64,000 nucleotides of DNA from Tetranychus cinnabarinus. Lineage: Eukaryota > Arthropoda > Arachnida > Trombidiformes > Tetranychidae. Below, piece after piece: positions 37,135 to 48,300 of the stretch. The stretch covers positions 1,612,001-1,676,000 of the forward strand of contig WHVY01000008.1 in the NCBI GenBank assembly GCA_022266195.1, written 5' to 3'. The translations under genes and the position numbers were made by a program. Under the pieces are notes generated by a model. It saw nothing but the letters and a program-made list of their open reading frames with translations. It made no database searches and was not told where the DNA came from. Numbering within the stretch: the stretch's first letter is position 1; every line of letters starts with the position of its first letter.

Positions 37135-38982
37135 GTTGTTTTTAGTTTAATCAAATAGATAAAATAATTGTAAAAAATGGTATTTTAGTTTGAACTATTT
37201 TAGACGTTTTTAACGTTCGATGAGATCAATTGATGTATATTGACTGACCCAAACCTTGAGACGATTTTAAAGTTATCTTCACAGTGATTCAAAGTGAAAG
37301 TGAAAGATGTAAAATTGAAATGTTTGCTTCTTCTTATTCGTTCATATTCATCAGCATGTTTCTACTCAATTTCAACCTTAGGCGATTCAATTTTGACGTC
37401 AATAAGGAACAGGTATTAGCAAGGCGGTTCTTAAACGCCAAGTTTTCCATTAACATTTCTTTGACATTTGAAATACTGTGTATTCCTGATGAGATGATAT
37501 TTCATCTTTTAAGCAAACAAAAACATTGTGCGCCAAAAATCTCAGAATAAGAGCATTTTTAGCTTCTGAAAGCTCTTTTTTTAAGCCTTTACACCATATC
37601 TTAACAATAGGTTGAAATTTCGCTAACTATCGTGGAAAGATGAAGCGTCAGAATATTGTGGAGCCTAGTAACTGGATTCAATGGTTTGACCCAAGGCGTA
37701 CCTATGAAGAGGTCGATGGTCAGTTGTAAATGGGTTTACTGTAAAGGGAATTTCTTTATTCAATGAAATTCAAAGGTAATTTAACACAGGCTCAAGGCTT
37801 GTTGATGGAAACTTTCATTAATTAATCATCTTGTCAATTCTTGTTGTTGTTATTATGTTTACATGATTTCTTGTTATTTCATTTGAAGATGAAAAAAGAC
37901 AAGATGATCAATTTAGCCAAAGGTAATGAAACTCAATATCAGTGTTATTAACATCGCCATTGAATCTCATGGAAATTCCCAATCAAACCTTAGTTACCAT
38001 TAACATAAATAAACTAAAAAATTTTGATCAAAGAGAAGGCAATAGTTGAAATGATAACATCTAATGAATTTAATTGAATGTTAATTTCGTTTCTAAGACA
38101 AAGTAAAAGCAGAAAATTGTCAAAATTCACTTTTTTAGGCATTTCTAGACATTTGTGACAGTCAAGTTTATTCATTGGCATTGGTAAATCAAGGGAAAAA
38201 TTATTGGAAATTTTGCTTCATTATTTATTTTTTGTCAATTGATTTGAAATTTCCGCCAATAATCAGATCATGATTCAACTGATGGACATAAAACAATCAA
38301 ATTCATCTTTTTTAAGAAACATTGACGGTTCAATTGAATGAACCAGATGTCAGATTAAAATGTTACTTTATCTAGTCTGAAGATCTGGAGAAATGGGTTT
38401 AATTTTATGGTTACAAGTTTTTTGCATTGTATTAACAATTCCGAAGAAAATATTTAATCACTGATGAATTTGAAACAAATAAACTGTCCAAGAATTGATT
38501 AGCTTGAATTTCTGCACCTTTAAATATTACGAATCTTGTACCTAATGAAGAAACTATAATTGTTTGATCAGGATCCGATCAATTTTCTCCTGTTCTTTTA
38601 TTACATGGAATGATCTGGTCTATTGAATGCTAATTAACTTTCTCTTTGTTTAGTTGATCTCAGTTTGTTAAAATAATTTTCCAATATCAGTTACACTCTT
38701 TTCCCTTTCTCAGAAGATTTCTGGTTAACCAGAACAATAAGCTTATTGTTATATCTTTAGCATTGATGAATAAGAGGTAACAAAATGTTTAAATTAATAA
38801 TATTTAACAGTCAGCCATCCAATCAAATGTATCCAATCACATTTAATCAGATTATCTCTTGAGATGTTTGAAAAGGGAGAGAGAGTTAAACAAAAAAAAC
38901 CGTTGGTAAGATGATTACCTTGTCTGTAAGATGGAAAAGGGTGATTCAAAGTTTATTATTTTTATCTAATTGTCAGTTAAAC
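37135..38982. other. Intergenic with a possible 29-codon small ORF
   Basis: Mostly AT-rich non-coding sequence. One short stretch at 37640-37729 stands out: ATG then 29 codons reading MKRQNIVEPSNWIQWFDP then RRTYEEVDGQL, with locally balanced base composition unlike its surroundings. It could be a micropeptide or an isolated exon. I do not recognise it. Confidence 0.3.
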
Positions 38983-39248
38983 TACCGTGTTTCCGCACAT
39001 TCTAGCACCGAGCTTGTTAATGAGTGAGTTCACTTTTAAGCTCTGTTGACACTCATAATTTAACACTGTGGCTTAAAAATGAACTTAAAACTGGTTTTTA
39101 TTACATTGGATACATATCTTTTTGTTATCGATTCTTGCTTATTTTAATCATTTTTAAGACACAGAGCTAAATTATGAGTGTCAACATGACTTAAGAAGTG
39201 AAAATTTTCATTATTAAGCCCGGTGCTAGAATGTGCGGAAACACGGTA
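38983..39248. mobile_element. Palindromic MITE (non-autonomous DNA transposon)
   Basis: Ends are inverted repeats TACCGTGTTTCCGCACATTC at 38983 and its complement ending at 39248. About 33 bases at each end are almost perfect, and weaker complementarity runs about 110 bases inward from both sides (the GTTGACACTCATAATTTA block is shared). Length is 266 bp with no coding capacity. A possible AAC duplication flanks it, so the superfamily is not settled. Confidence 0.85.
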
Positions 39249-39769
39249 AACGTTCATCTTTAACTTGATTTTGTTAACTATTGATTATATCCATTATTTT
39301 TAAACCAGTGTAAGTGACCATCATCAATAATTGAACCAGTGAACAGTTATTTAAAAATGTGCGGTTAATTAACCATCATTAACCAAGTAGATAACATAAT
39401 ATGTAAACATTGAAAACGATTCTTTAAGCTATGTTCACCAATAACCGATATCTTTTTTATTAAAGCCATTTTATTTTGCTCAACTGATTGCTAAATCACC
39501 TTACTTTCCATTGACAACATAACCATCAACTGTTTTCAGACGACTTTATGTATCAACAGAGTAACCATCTGCTCTTGTGATAGATAACCTTTTAATTTAC
39601 AATCAGTTTTATAGCCAGTCTATCAATTTGTTAAGATAAACTGTACATTTTGTGTAAAAAATCAACAATTTCATTCGAGTCATCTGTTATCTAAAATTAA
39701 TTTTCTCTTATAAGATCTTGTGCTACACTTTGTTCTCTTCTCTCAATCTGTTACTGTGAGATATGACAC
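39249..39769. promoter_or_regulatory. Upstream region of the coiled-coil gene
   Basis: Non-coding. A short upstream ORF begins at 39763 (ATG ACA CAT), overlaps the main start at 39770 in another frame and stops at 39792. This may lower translation of the main frame. No clear TATA. Confidence 0.4.
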
Positions 39770-40958
39770 ATGGAGCCAGTAAGATTAATTGACAATTTAA
39801 GTGAAGAAGTGAAAGAGTTGAAACATGTCAATGTAAGTTTGAGAAGCTTCAATGAAACTCTGACCGAGGAGATAAAATCAATCGAAAGTCGATTACTTAT
39901 TAATGAAGAAGAGAAGAAACAATTAGAAAGTCAATGTCGACAACTACAAGCAAAGATTGATCTCATCAAAGAAGGTAAATATTTTTATTTAAATTTATTC
40001 TATTGCATGTAACCATTTTGATATCTAATTAACTGTAATTCTAATGATCATAATTATCTATTTCTTTTGTGCAGAGAAAGAATCTGAGATTAGCGAATTG
40101 AAGGAAAATTGTGCTAACCATATCGAAGCTCAGAGACGTCTAGATAAATCTTTAGACTCACACAAAAAACAATTAGCAGACGTTAAGGATGAGCTTTCTC
40201 AAGCCCGAGAGGAGACATTACGGATACGTAAAGAATTGGCATTGGCTAAAAAACGCGAAAATGAGTTGAGACAAGAGATTGGTGACGTTCAACAAACTTT
40301 AGAGACCGAGATCGTTAAAAATGAGGAACTCAGAGAAGAGCTGGAGGATTTTAGATCTACAAACAAAGCAATGAAAGACGAAATAGATTATTTAAGAAAG
40401 GAAAAAGAAGCAATTACTCAAAAGATGGTCCGTAAAGAAAATGATTTTGAAGATATGAAAACCATCTTGAGCTATGGTACCGATTTCACATTCTCAAAAC
40501 CTCTTCCAGGAGTTGATGTATGCTCCGAAATATTTGATAAAGACAATTTGACTGAAACAAGATTGAGTTTGGCTAATCTTATTCATCCTATCGATACCTC
40601 ATTGGAACATTTATCTCCTATTGTTGCACCAAATAATATGTTACAACGATACCGCCGACAATCAGGATCCCCAATAACATCAACTGGAAGGAAACCTCCT
40701 ATTCGAGTCAGATTTGATCTCACAGCACAGTCAATTGACCAAGCTCCACCATCTCCACCTCCATCAATTTGTTCTTCCACAACATCGAACGTGGAAAATG
40801 AAAAACCTCAATTTGGACCATTCTGCTTCCTTTTGTTAACTTTCATACTATTTTGCTATACATTCATTGTTTATCCTCTAAAGTACACATATCATTATCT
40901 AATAGCAACCATACTTCTACCTGGAATCAAGGTTGAAAGAATCACATCATGTCAATGA
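39770..40958 (+). CDS. Coiled-coil protein with C-terminal membrane anchor
   Basis: Two exons (39770-39974 and 40075-40958) encode 362 residues. Residues about 5-200 form a long charged coiled coil (Glu/Lys/Arg heptads such as LTEEIKSIESRLL and RKELALAKKRENELRQEI). A low-complexity linker with a proline cluster (APPSPPPSIC) follows. Near the C-terminus a hydrophobic stretch (FCFLLLTFILFCYTFIVYPL) should act as a tail anchor, leaving the coiled coil in the cytosol. This layout fits golgin-like or vesicle-tethering proteins, or a nuclear-envelope/ER adaptor, but I recognise no defining family motif. A broken duplicate of its middle, including the intron, lies at 47846-48224. Confidence 0.85.
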
Positions 40959-41192
40959 TACCAATTTAAGCCAAAGTAATAAAGTGAGCAATCTTGTAAA
41001 CAATTAAAAATAAGAGAAGAAAAGAGAGAGATGAAGAGAGAAAAGAAGGAGATAAAAGATTTTGTTGACTTTCAATGATCATCAACCTCCTTGTGAACCT
41101 CTTGTCACTTGATTCTTGTGTTTTGCTTCATAATAATATTAATTTCTCCGTCCTCGTAAATAAATTCACATTGAATTATGTTCAATTGCCGT

Positions 41193-41890
41193 TTAGAAGC
41201 TATCGGATGATAATGATGATTTGTAGTTGAGCTTTAAACTTCCTTTGGATACTCCACTACTTCTAACAACTCGTTTTGGTGGTGTTGGTGGCTCACTCGT
41301 GTAATCTGGATTGTTCAACACAGTTATTTTGAAATTGTTTCGGATCCAATCTTTATACGAAGTAAGTTCAGCACCAATGAATGAATAAATTGAACAAATA
41401 GTGATACCACTCAAAAATAATGTAAATGTTAATAAGAAAAGACTCAAGGAAAAATTTATTTTACCTAGAAGATTTGGAAGAAAAGAAAATGGATTGAATC
41501 GGGCGAACAATCAAAACAACGATGAAAGGGATGACAAGTTAATCACTGCAAATAATCAAGAATAATCAATCAAACTTACTTACCTAAACTATTGAACCAA
41601 ATGAATCCTCCAAAAAGAAAGAAGTAAAATAAGAAGAAATGGACTCCAATTGTTATTATCAAATCAACTCTTCCTTTGGCTTCCATCATGACCCAGTCAA
41701 AAAAATTTCTTGGATACTTAATCGTTTTATACTTAAATCGACAGATATCACAATATTCTGATTTTGTTTCCTCAAGCCAGTTATTTAAACATGATTGGTG
41801 AGCAAAGGCAAACACACCGCGACAAAAACAAGGAGTAATCAAATTTCCTGGTTTAAAACATATCCGACAAGTTGTTTCTGATACATCCAT
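41193..41890 (-). CDS. MARCH-type membrane-associated RING-CH E3 ubiquitin ligase
   Basis: Ubiquitin ligase embedded in endomembranes. Exons 41584-41890 and 41193-41464 give 192 residues. The RING-CH (C4HC3) zinc ligands are all present: Cys8, Cys11, Cys21, Cys23, His31, Cys34, Cys47, Cys50, with Trp38 in the conserved position. Two membrane spans follow (about 75-98 starting VDLIITIGVHFFLFYFF; about 104-128 starting INFSLSLFLLTF), then a cytosolic tail with EPPTPPKR. Small size and layout resemble MARCH2/3/8 relatives. It converges on the coiled-coil gene with about 230 bases between stops. A fragment matching 41605-41690 recurs at 48231-48300. Confidence 0.92.
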
Positions 41891-42352
41891 GATTTCCGAT
41901 AATATAAGATCACTTATTTTCCTCTAACAGTAATTGATATGTTGATCGGATACGAAGATACATAATGTTGTTAATTGACGTGATCCAAAGCATCGGATCC
42001 GTTACATATGTTACTAATGTTGATGACACATAATTAAATTGTTTAAATTTCTAATTTATTATAGTATCCATGCTTCTCAACAATCATTTCTGTAAATACA
42101 AACCAACCATTCCATAAATAGTGACTTGGATCTCTGCTTCATTAACATTCAGCTGATTCGAAATACGTGAAATAGCCGTTATACTCTGATTAAAATATTA
42201 TTTTATTATAATTTCTTACAGAAAATTTTGAGAATAATTGGAATTTTAAAGCTCATATGTTTCTGGGTTACGAGACTTTATCATTTCAAAAAAGTAACAG
42301 TGTAGTTTGGCTCAATGAAGACAAACATTTAGGTTCAATATGTCTGAATAAT
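41891..42352. other. Intergenic between MARCH and peptidase E genes
   Basis: AT-rich. Should hold the MARCH promoter and the peptidase E 3' end. No gene or repeat recognised. Confidence 0.4.
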
Positions 42353-43123
42353 TCATGAGTAAAAGAATAATTCTATCCAATCAGAAAGCAATTTAACCAT
42401 AGGAATATCAACAATCTCATACCTTTCTGTGATAATAGTCTTACTCCAAACTTTAACAATAATCGGAAGATCCTCAGGAGGAAAATCTGCACGGAAGAAT
42501 TGAAATTTATCACCTTCAACTCTTATACCAGTTCCTTCTGGAAGAGCAATGATTGACCTTTTTTTCATTATAAAAGCTTGGTTTAATCTTTTAACCCTTG
42601 ATTCTCCTCCATGATTTGGAATATTTTTCTCAGTAAAATGTGGATTTATATTGTAGGGGAAGAGATCTAAGGCTTTATCATTAGAAGGCCAGATAATGGG
42701 CATATCATTTGTGGTTCCAATATCAGGACAGGCAACATTAGAACCAGCTGACCATCCAATGTAAGGTATACCATCTTGAGTGACTCTTTTCCGTATTGGC
42801 TCGATTAAATCATGTTTTTGAAGATAATAGAGCAAAGTGAAAGTGTTACCACCTCCAATACAAATTACTTGAGCCTCGTTGATTGCTTTAACCATGTCTT
42901 CGATTCGGACTTCGTGGATTGATTGAATCTTGGATCGTCCCAAACCAATCTCAACCATAGTTTTGTATTCATCCCAATCACGATCAACAGCAGCAAACGG
43001 GATGAATAAAATTTTAGATTCTGATGAACCGATGAAATCGTCGATCATTGGCTTACACCACCCAAAATAGGACTTACTAGGTCGAGTAACATTTGATAAT
43101 AACAATAGACGTCCTGTTGGCAT
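42353..43123 (-). CDS. Alpha-aspartyl dipeptidase (peptidase E, family S51)
   Basis: Cytosolic serine peptidase that hydrolyses Asp-X dipeptides. Single exon, 256 residues. The start is ATG at 43123 (MPTGRLLLLSN); the frame extends upstream only with non-ATG codons. Signature GGGNTF is at 90-95. The nucleophile is Ser125 in GWSAGSN and His162 lies in NPHF. The Ser-His spacing of 37 equals that of the Salmonella enzyme (Ser120/His157). The full-length family fold is covered, so activity is expected. This family is common in bacteria and patchy in animals; being intronless, it could be an old transfer, but base composition matches its neighbours. Confidence 0.93.
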   Translation of the reverse strand: MPTGRLLLLSNVTRPSKSYFGWCKPMIDDFIGSSESKILFIPFAAVDRDWDEYKTMVEIGLGRSKIQSIHEVRIEDMVKAINEAQVICIGGGNTFTLLYYLQKHDLIEPIRKRVTQDGIPYIGWSAGSNVACPDIGTTNDMPIIWPSNDKALDLFPYNINPHFTEKNIPNHGGESRVKRLNQAFIMKKRSIIALPEGTGIRVEGDKFQFFRADFPPEDLPIIVKVWSKTIITERYEIVDIPMVKLLSDWIELFFYS

Positions 43124-44701
43124 GTTTGTAGCTATTTTCAATCAACGACAACAATTAACAATGCAAAGACTACTGGAAAATTTGTTTAACTAGTAATAGG
43201 TTACAAATGAGTTTCTGGTTTTGTTTATTTACGAAGGTAGCTGAACTGAGATTAAAAACGAGCCATTCAGGCATGTAGCTGCAGTTATCTAAAATTGGAC
43301 AGCTCAAGCTGATTCTTACTAGGCAAATCTAAACAAATAAAGCAGTTTCACGTATGGTGCATTCATAATACAAAGAAAGATGGCGCTAATTTTTTTATGC
43401 AACTTGTACTGTAATATCTCAAATTGGTTTATAAATCCTTTATAAATGCGTTTCAATCAAAGGTGTTAATGACTGATTCAACACTCATATTCTTACTCTG
43501 AATTCTAATCGACTGATTATTCGAAACGGCTGAGCTGATATTCAACATTGAATCAGTCATTAACACCTCGTATACTGAACCAGCCTCTTTGTTATGATCT
43601 TTGGAAAACAATTTAGTTTATCTTTATTGTCAAGCATATTCCTTGATGTCTAATTAGTGATAATTCGAAGAATCAGAATTCCTTCATAACTCATTCCGAT
43701 TGAATAATCGTTCCTTCCACACCAATTTAAGATTTCCTTCAAATTCTGTTTACAGATATTTTGTGGCCAATCATTGACCCACCATGTAAGTAAATTATAA
43801 AATATACGCTTTATCAAATTAGCAATTAGTGAAATAAGTGTTTATGCTTTACATATTCAGAACTTGTAAAATAAAATCTTGATTATCCAATTATCTTCCA
43901 GTAATTTAGATATAAAGGAAAACTTGTTTACATTGAGCTTCATTGAAACTATACATCTAATTTCTATTATCTTATTCTACTATTTGTAGATTGTTTTGTA
44001 GAGGCAATAAAAATTCAATTCAACTTCACGTATCTAGAATAACATCGAATCAGATATAAATCTTAAATTAACATTCATTCCATTCTAAGACCTACTCTAA
44101 CAGTGATAATTGGTGTTCAGACCATTTAGTTGATTTAAGTGACGAAAATTTGATTACATTGTATCTTAAGATTCATTTGGATTATGTTTCAGCCTCACCA
44201 TATCAGTCGGCTTATGTCTTTGAAGCCGCTTTGAAGTAGATACAATTCATAGCAGATTTAACTCTGATCCTTTAAAATTTGTTTGTTGAGTTCGATAAAA
44301 CAATCGATTATTAACGTAGCCATGAAAATTCTTTCTCACGAGTTTTAGTTACTGATAACTAAATGTGAGAAAATAGGAAAATAATCTTGTTCCCAGGAAT
44401 AATTGTTGATCTTTAAAGTGATTGTAAACTTCCTATCCGAGATAAAATTATTGACTTATTGATCTTTTCGAAATTTAGTTTATTATGAATGAACATTTAT
44501 GACAAAAAACTATGGGAATGAGGGACGATGACTGTACACAAGTTGATAAGAAAACTACAAATGCAATGATTGATAAACAATATGAATATAAAAAAGTATT
44601 TACAAATTTGCACCATTGCAAAAATAATTACAAGTCAAAACAAAAAAAGAGTTGTTAAGTAAAGATTCGAAGCGCTGAAGGAATTTATTTTTGCGCTCGA
44701 A
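43124..44701. other. Intergenic with a 21-bp perfect inverted repeat
   Basis: About 1.6 kb without a supported gene. At 43461-43481 and 43548-43568 lie perfectly complementary 21-base arms (AGGTGTTAATGACTGATTCAA and its complement), bounding a 108-bp unit that looks like a tiny MITE or a hairpin locus. The right end holds the LRP gene 3' region. Confidence 0.55.
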
Positions 44702-47598
44702 TTAAACACCTGAATCACTTGATTGACATTTGGTTGCGTAACTACAAACAGAAACGTTTGTAACAGGACTTGGCGGTGGGACACAAAGATAGGTTTGCAC
44801 GGATTCATTGCCGGAGCAAACAGAATTTGTCTCATATCGACTTGAATCTCTACCATAATAAGATGACACAACATCAGGCGGTGGTTCAGCTATAGGCACG
44901 ACCGAGGACTGTGGAGGACTGTAGGACATTCTTGCCGCACTTGCAACATTAATTTGTAAATTTTGATTCATCAAAGGAACATCAGAAGAAGGCTCTTTGT
45001 TAGGCACTACGACTGTCATTCTGCATGCTAGCGCACAAATCGCAATAACAATGCAGACAGCAAGGGCAACTCCGTACAATGGGAGTCCACTAGTTGACTT
45101 TAATATATTATTAACAGTAGAGGTTGATGACGAAGGTAATGATGATGTTGATGATGATGATGAGGAGAATGAAGCTTTATGATGTTTTATGCAGCGTCTA
45201 GTAACTTCTTCGTTTAATTCACTGCAAAGTGAATGTTTATCACAGATTTCGTCTATATCAAGGCATAAACTTGGGTTTGATGGGCATAAAATTTTGTCTT
45301 CAGGACAAATAGAACAGTTCATTTCGTCAGAACCATCAGTACAATCCTTATCGCCATCACACCGATGACTTGGATCAATACAACTAATTTCACCAGATAC
45401 GCATGCAAATCGATCAGCAGGACATGGTTTCCTTGAAAATGTGAACATTGATAGTGGTTTTCTTGATGTAGAGAAAGAGGGAAGAGGTGTAGTTGTTTTC
45501 ATCCGTTTACAAGATTTTTCATCAAAGTCAAGTTCCCAACCGTTTGCACAGGCACAAGTAAAAGGTTTCTGATACCTATCAAGACATAAATGCTTGCAGC
45601 CACCATTATTTTTGTAACATCCAAGATCAAGTTCAAAACCTAGAAATGGGCGAATAGAAATAGAAATAAGTATTAATATGCAATCAGTATAAATAAAATT
45701 TTCATAAATTGAAATATTTTTATCAACAAACCTAAATCTTGATTAAGGGAGATGGCTTTTAGACCCATCATGTCTGAAATCGATTCGACAAAAACTTCTT
45801 TTTTGCCCCCAATACGTTTATCCGTTCGATGAATTGCTCGATCATGCCAATCAGTCCAATAGACGTAATCATCTAAAACTGTGAGTCCAAAAGGATGAGA
45901 AATTTTATCGAGTAAAAGTTTACGCGATCCGCCATTAAAGTCACACGTTTCAATTCTATCCATTTTAGCATCAGCCCAAAATAATTTTTCTTCGTCCAAA
46001 TCCATGGCGAGACCATTTGGCCAAATTATATCAGAATAAATAATTTTTTCTCTTTTACTACCATCTAAAGAAGCTCTTTCAATTTTTGGATCAGATCCCC
46101 AATCAGTCCAAAACATTAAACCTTTCCATGGGTTAACAATAATTGCTCTTGGTTTATCTAAGTCTTTTGATATTAGTGTTTTTCGATAAGATCCATCAAT
46201 TCTTGATACACGAATTGCAGCGGCCTCAGTCCAGTATAAATTCCGAGAAATCCAATCTACAGCAATACCATCTGGATGATTCAAATCACTATTTATAACA
46301 TTGTCAAATTGAGTGGCATTGAGATGAGCTCGTCTTATTGCTTTAGCATCGTCATCAGTCCAATAAATTCTATCGTCGATAGGATCATAATCAAGAGAAA
46401 TCGCACGGGCAATCTCTTTGGGGTAAGGCAAAACAACATCAGTATGATCTTCAGTGTCTAATGATATTTTTCTAATATCAGTTCTCCTTAACAAAATAAT
46501 AAACTTTTCTTCCCTTTTGGCACAGGTTTTATTGTCATATGTTAAAAGAACACCAGTTGGACAGGCACATGAATAATATGGTGGGTCAGAAGAAAGAAGG
46601 CACAAATGGGAACATCCACCATTATTGACAGAACAGTTGGATACATATTCAGGTTGCAGTAAAGGTGAGTAGACTTTGATACCCGAAGGATATCCATAGT
46701 TTGCTTGATGTTTGTTACTTGGAATCAGCATTTTGCACTTTTCACTAACTTTGTTACATGAACTTATTCCCATATTTGTCCAATCAGTTAAATATAGCAA
46801 ATCTTTTTCAAGTGTCAATCCAAATGCTTGAGCAATATTTGTTTGAAACATTTTTTTATTTCCTCCATTATAATCGACACTAGAGATGTATTTAAGTTTT
46901 CCATCAGTCCAATAGACTCGTCTTGCAGCAAAATCAACTGCTAAACCATTAGGCCAACGTAATTCTTCATTCTTCACTAATATACGTCTATGTTTACCAT
47001 CCATAGAGGATCTTTCGATTTTGGCTTTATCTCCCCAATCAGTCCAAAAAAGTAAACCTTCTTGAGGTACCAATGCTAAAGCTCTCGGTGAATCAATGTC
47101 TTTCCAAAATAAAACTTTTCTATTTTTTCCATCGAACTGGACAACCTCGATTCTTTTAGTGTCGGCATCTGACCAATATATTTTTTTGGTAACCCAATCA
47201 CAAGCCAATCCATCAGGTGAAGATACACCAGTGTTGATTATGTCAAATGGTTTTGAAGATTTATTTCCTAAACGAACACCTATCATCAAATAGTAAAATA
47301 TTAATAATCAAAAATATATCACAAAATTTTATCATCAAAAGTCAAAAACAATCAATCTACCTTGAATCTTTTCAGTGGCTAAATCACTCCAAAAGATTAT
47401 TTGTTCTTTATAACAAAAATCCAGGGCAGTGGCATCACCGAGATTGTCAACCACAACAGAGGTGTCCAATCTTGTTGAATCTAGATGCACCATACTTAAT
47501 TCCTTAGTATTTGCAAAAATAATGTTTGATGCAACAATGTTGTTGTTCCATAGTAAACAGTAAAATATGACAAGCTTTAAAAAAATGCTAAAAAACAT
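44702..47598 (-). CDS. LRP5/6 (Arrow)-like receptor with a half-size ectodomain
   Basis: Wnt co-receptor-type membrane protein. Exons 47361-47598, 45732-47279 and 44702-45639 encode 907 residues. Order: signal peptide (1-23); beta-propeller 1 with YWTD/FWTD repeats (about 24-290); EGF-like 1 (295-332); propeller 2 (about 337-595); EGF-like 2 (603-639); LDLR-A 1 (668-704, with DGSDE); a degenerate LDLR-A 2 (707-745, lacking the acidic SDE motif); a Ser-rich stalk; a membrane span (about 781-802); and a cytoplasmic tail of about 105 residues with one PPPSPVT motif (883-889). Canonical LRP5/6/Arrow has four propeller-EGF units, three LDLR-A and five PPPSPxS motifs at about 1600 residues. The two propellers here resemble P1 and P2. 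P3-P4 are absent, with no room for them in the introns. An inverted partial duplicate is at 49444-50516. Confidence 0.93.
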
Positions 47599-47845
47599 TG
47601 TTATTATAAAAAAAGGACAATAAAATAAATTAAAAAGATGAAAAAAATAGAGTTCACAGTTTATTAACACTCTCACACTCTCACTCTCTCGTGAGTTTCT
47701 CTCTCTCACTAGGTTTAGTTCATCAATAGGTGGCTGTAGCATAGAACTACAAGAAATCTTTGCTTTTTGTCTATGTAAATCTGGGAGCGGGATCTTCAAA
47801 ATTACTCTACTTTTAGTTTTTGCCTTATTAAATAATTGTTATTTC

Positions 47846-48224
47846 TGAAGAAGACAATTTACAATTAAGAGAATTAGAGACAATTAGAGAATAGAAAGTC
47901 AATATAGACATCTACAAGCAAAGATCCATCTCATCAAAGAAGGTAAATATTTCTATGTTAACATTACATGTAACCATTTTCCTATCTAATTAGATAGTTG
48001 ATCACTTTGTTAACAGTAATTATAATAATCATGATTGTCTATTTCTTTTGTACACAGAAAGAAAATTGTGCTAACCATGTCAAAGCTGAGAATCGTCTAG
48101 TTAAATCTTTTAGACTCACACAAAAACAATTAGCAGACGTTAAGGATGAGCTTCTCAGGCTCGAGAGGATACCTTACGGATACGTAAAGAACTGGAATTG
48201 GCTAAAAGCGCGAAAATGAGTTGA
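47846..48224 (+). pseudogene. Duplicated fragment of the coiled-coil gene
   Basis: Matches parent positions about 39905-40275, including the intron between its two exons, so it arose by DNA duplication rather than reverse transcription. Relative to the parent it has an in-frame stop, small deletions (the KESEISEL segment is gone) and frameshifts after LAKSEN-type sequence. There is no start region and no C-terminal anchor. It is followed at once by a MARCH gene fragment. Confidence 0.85.
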
Positions 48225-48230
48225 AAAAGC

Positions 48231-48300
48231 TCCAAAAAGAAAGGAGTAAAATCAGAAGAAATGGATTTTAATTGTAATATCAAATAAACTCTTCTTTGAG
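48231..48300 (-). pseudogene. Short duplicated fragment of the MARCH gene
   Basis: Seventy bases match 41605-41690 (the exon 1 end encoding the first membrane span) at about 80 percent by eye. Its orientation relative to the coiled-coil fragment is the same as in the parent locus. The intervening parent sequence (40280-41600) is missing, so the duplicate was deleted internally. Not coding. Confidence 0.65.

Noticed and set aside
37284..37550. 88-codon open frame
   Set aside because: No ATG at its start, no recognisable features, hydrophobic-rich by composition.
45110..45185. GAT/GAA-rich repeat read as a microsatellite
   Set aside because: It lies inside LRP exon 3 and encodes the Ser-rich juxtamembrane stalk on the minus strand.
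47335..47799. Long open frame extending upstream of the LRP start
   Set aside because: The start is set at 47598, matching the ATG of the duplicate at 49444 and beginning a good signal peptide; upstream residues are not conserved.
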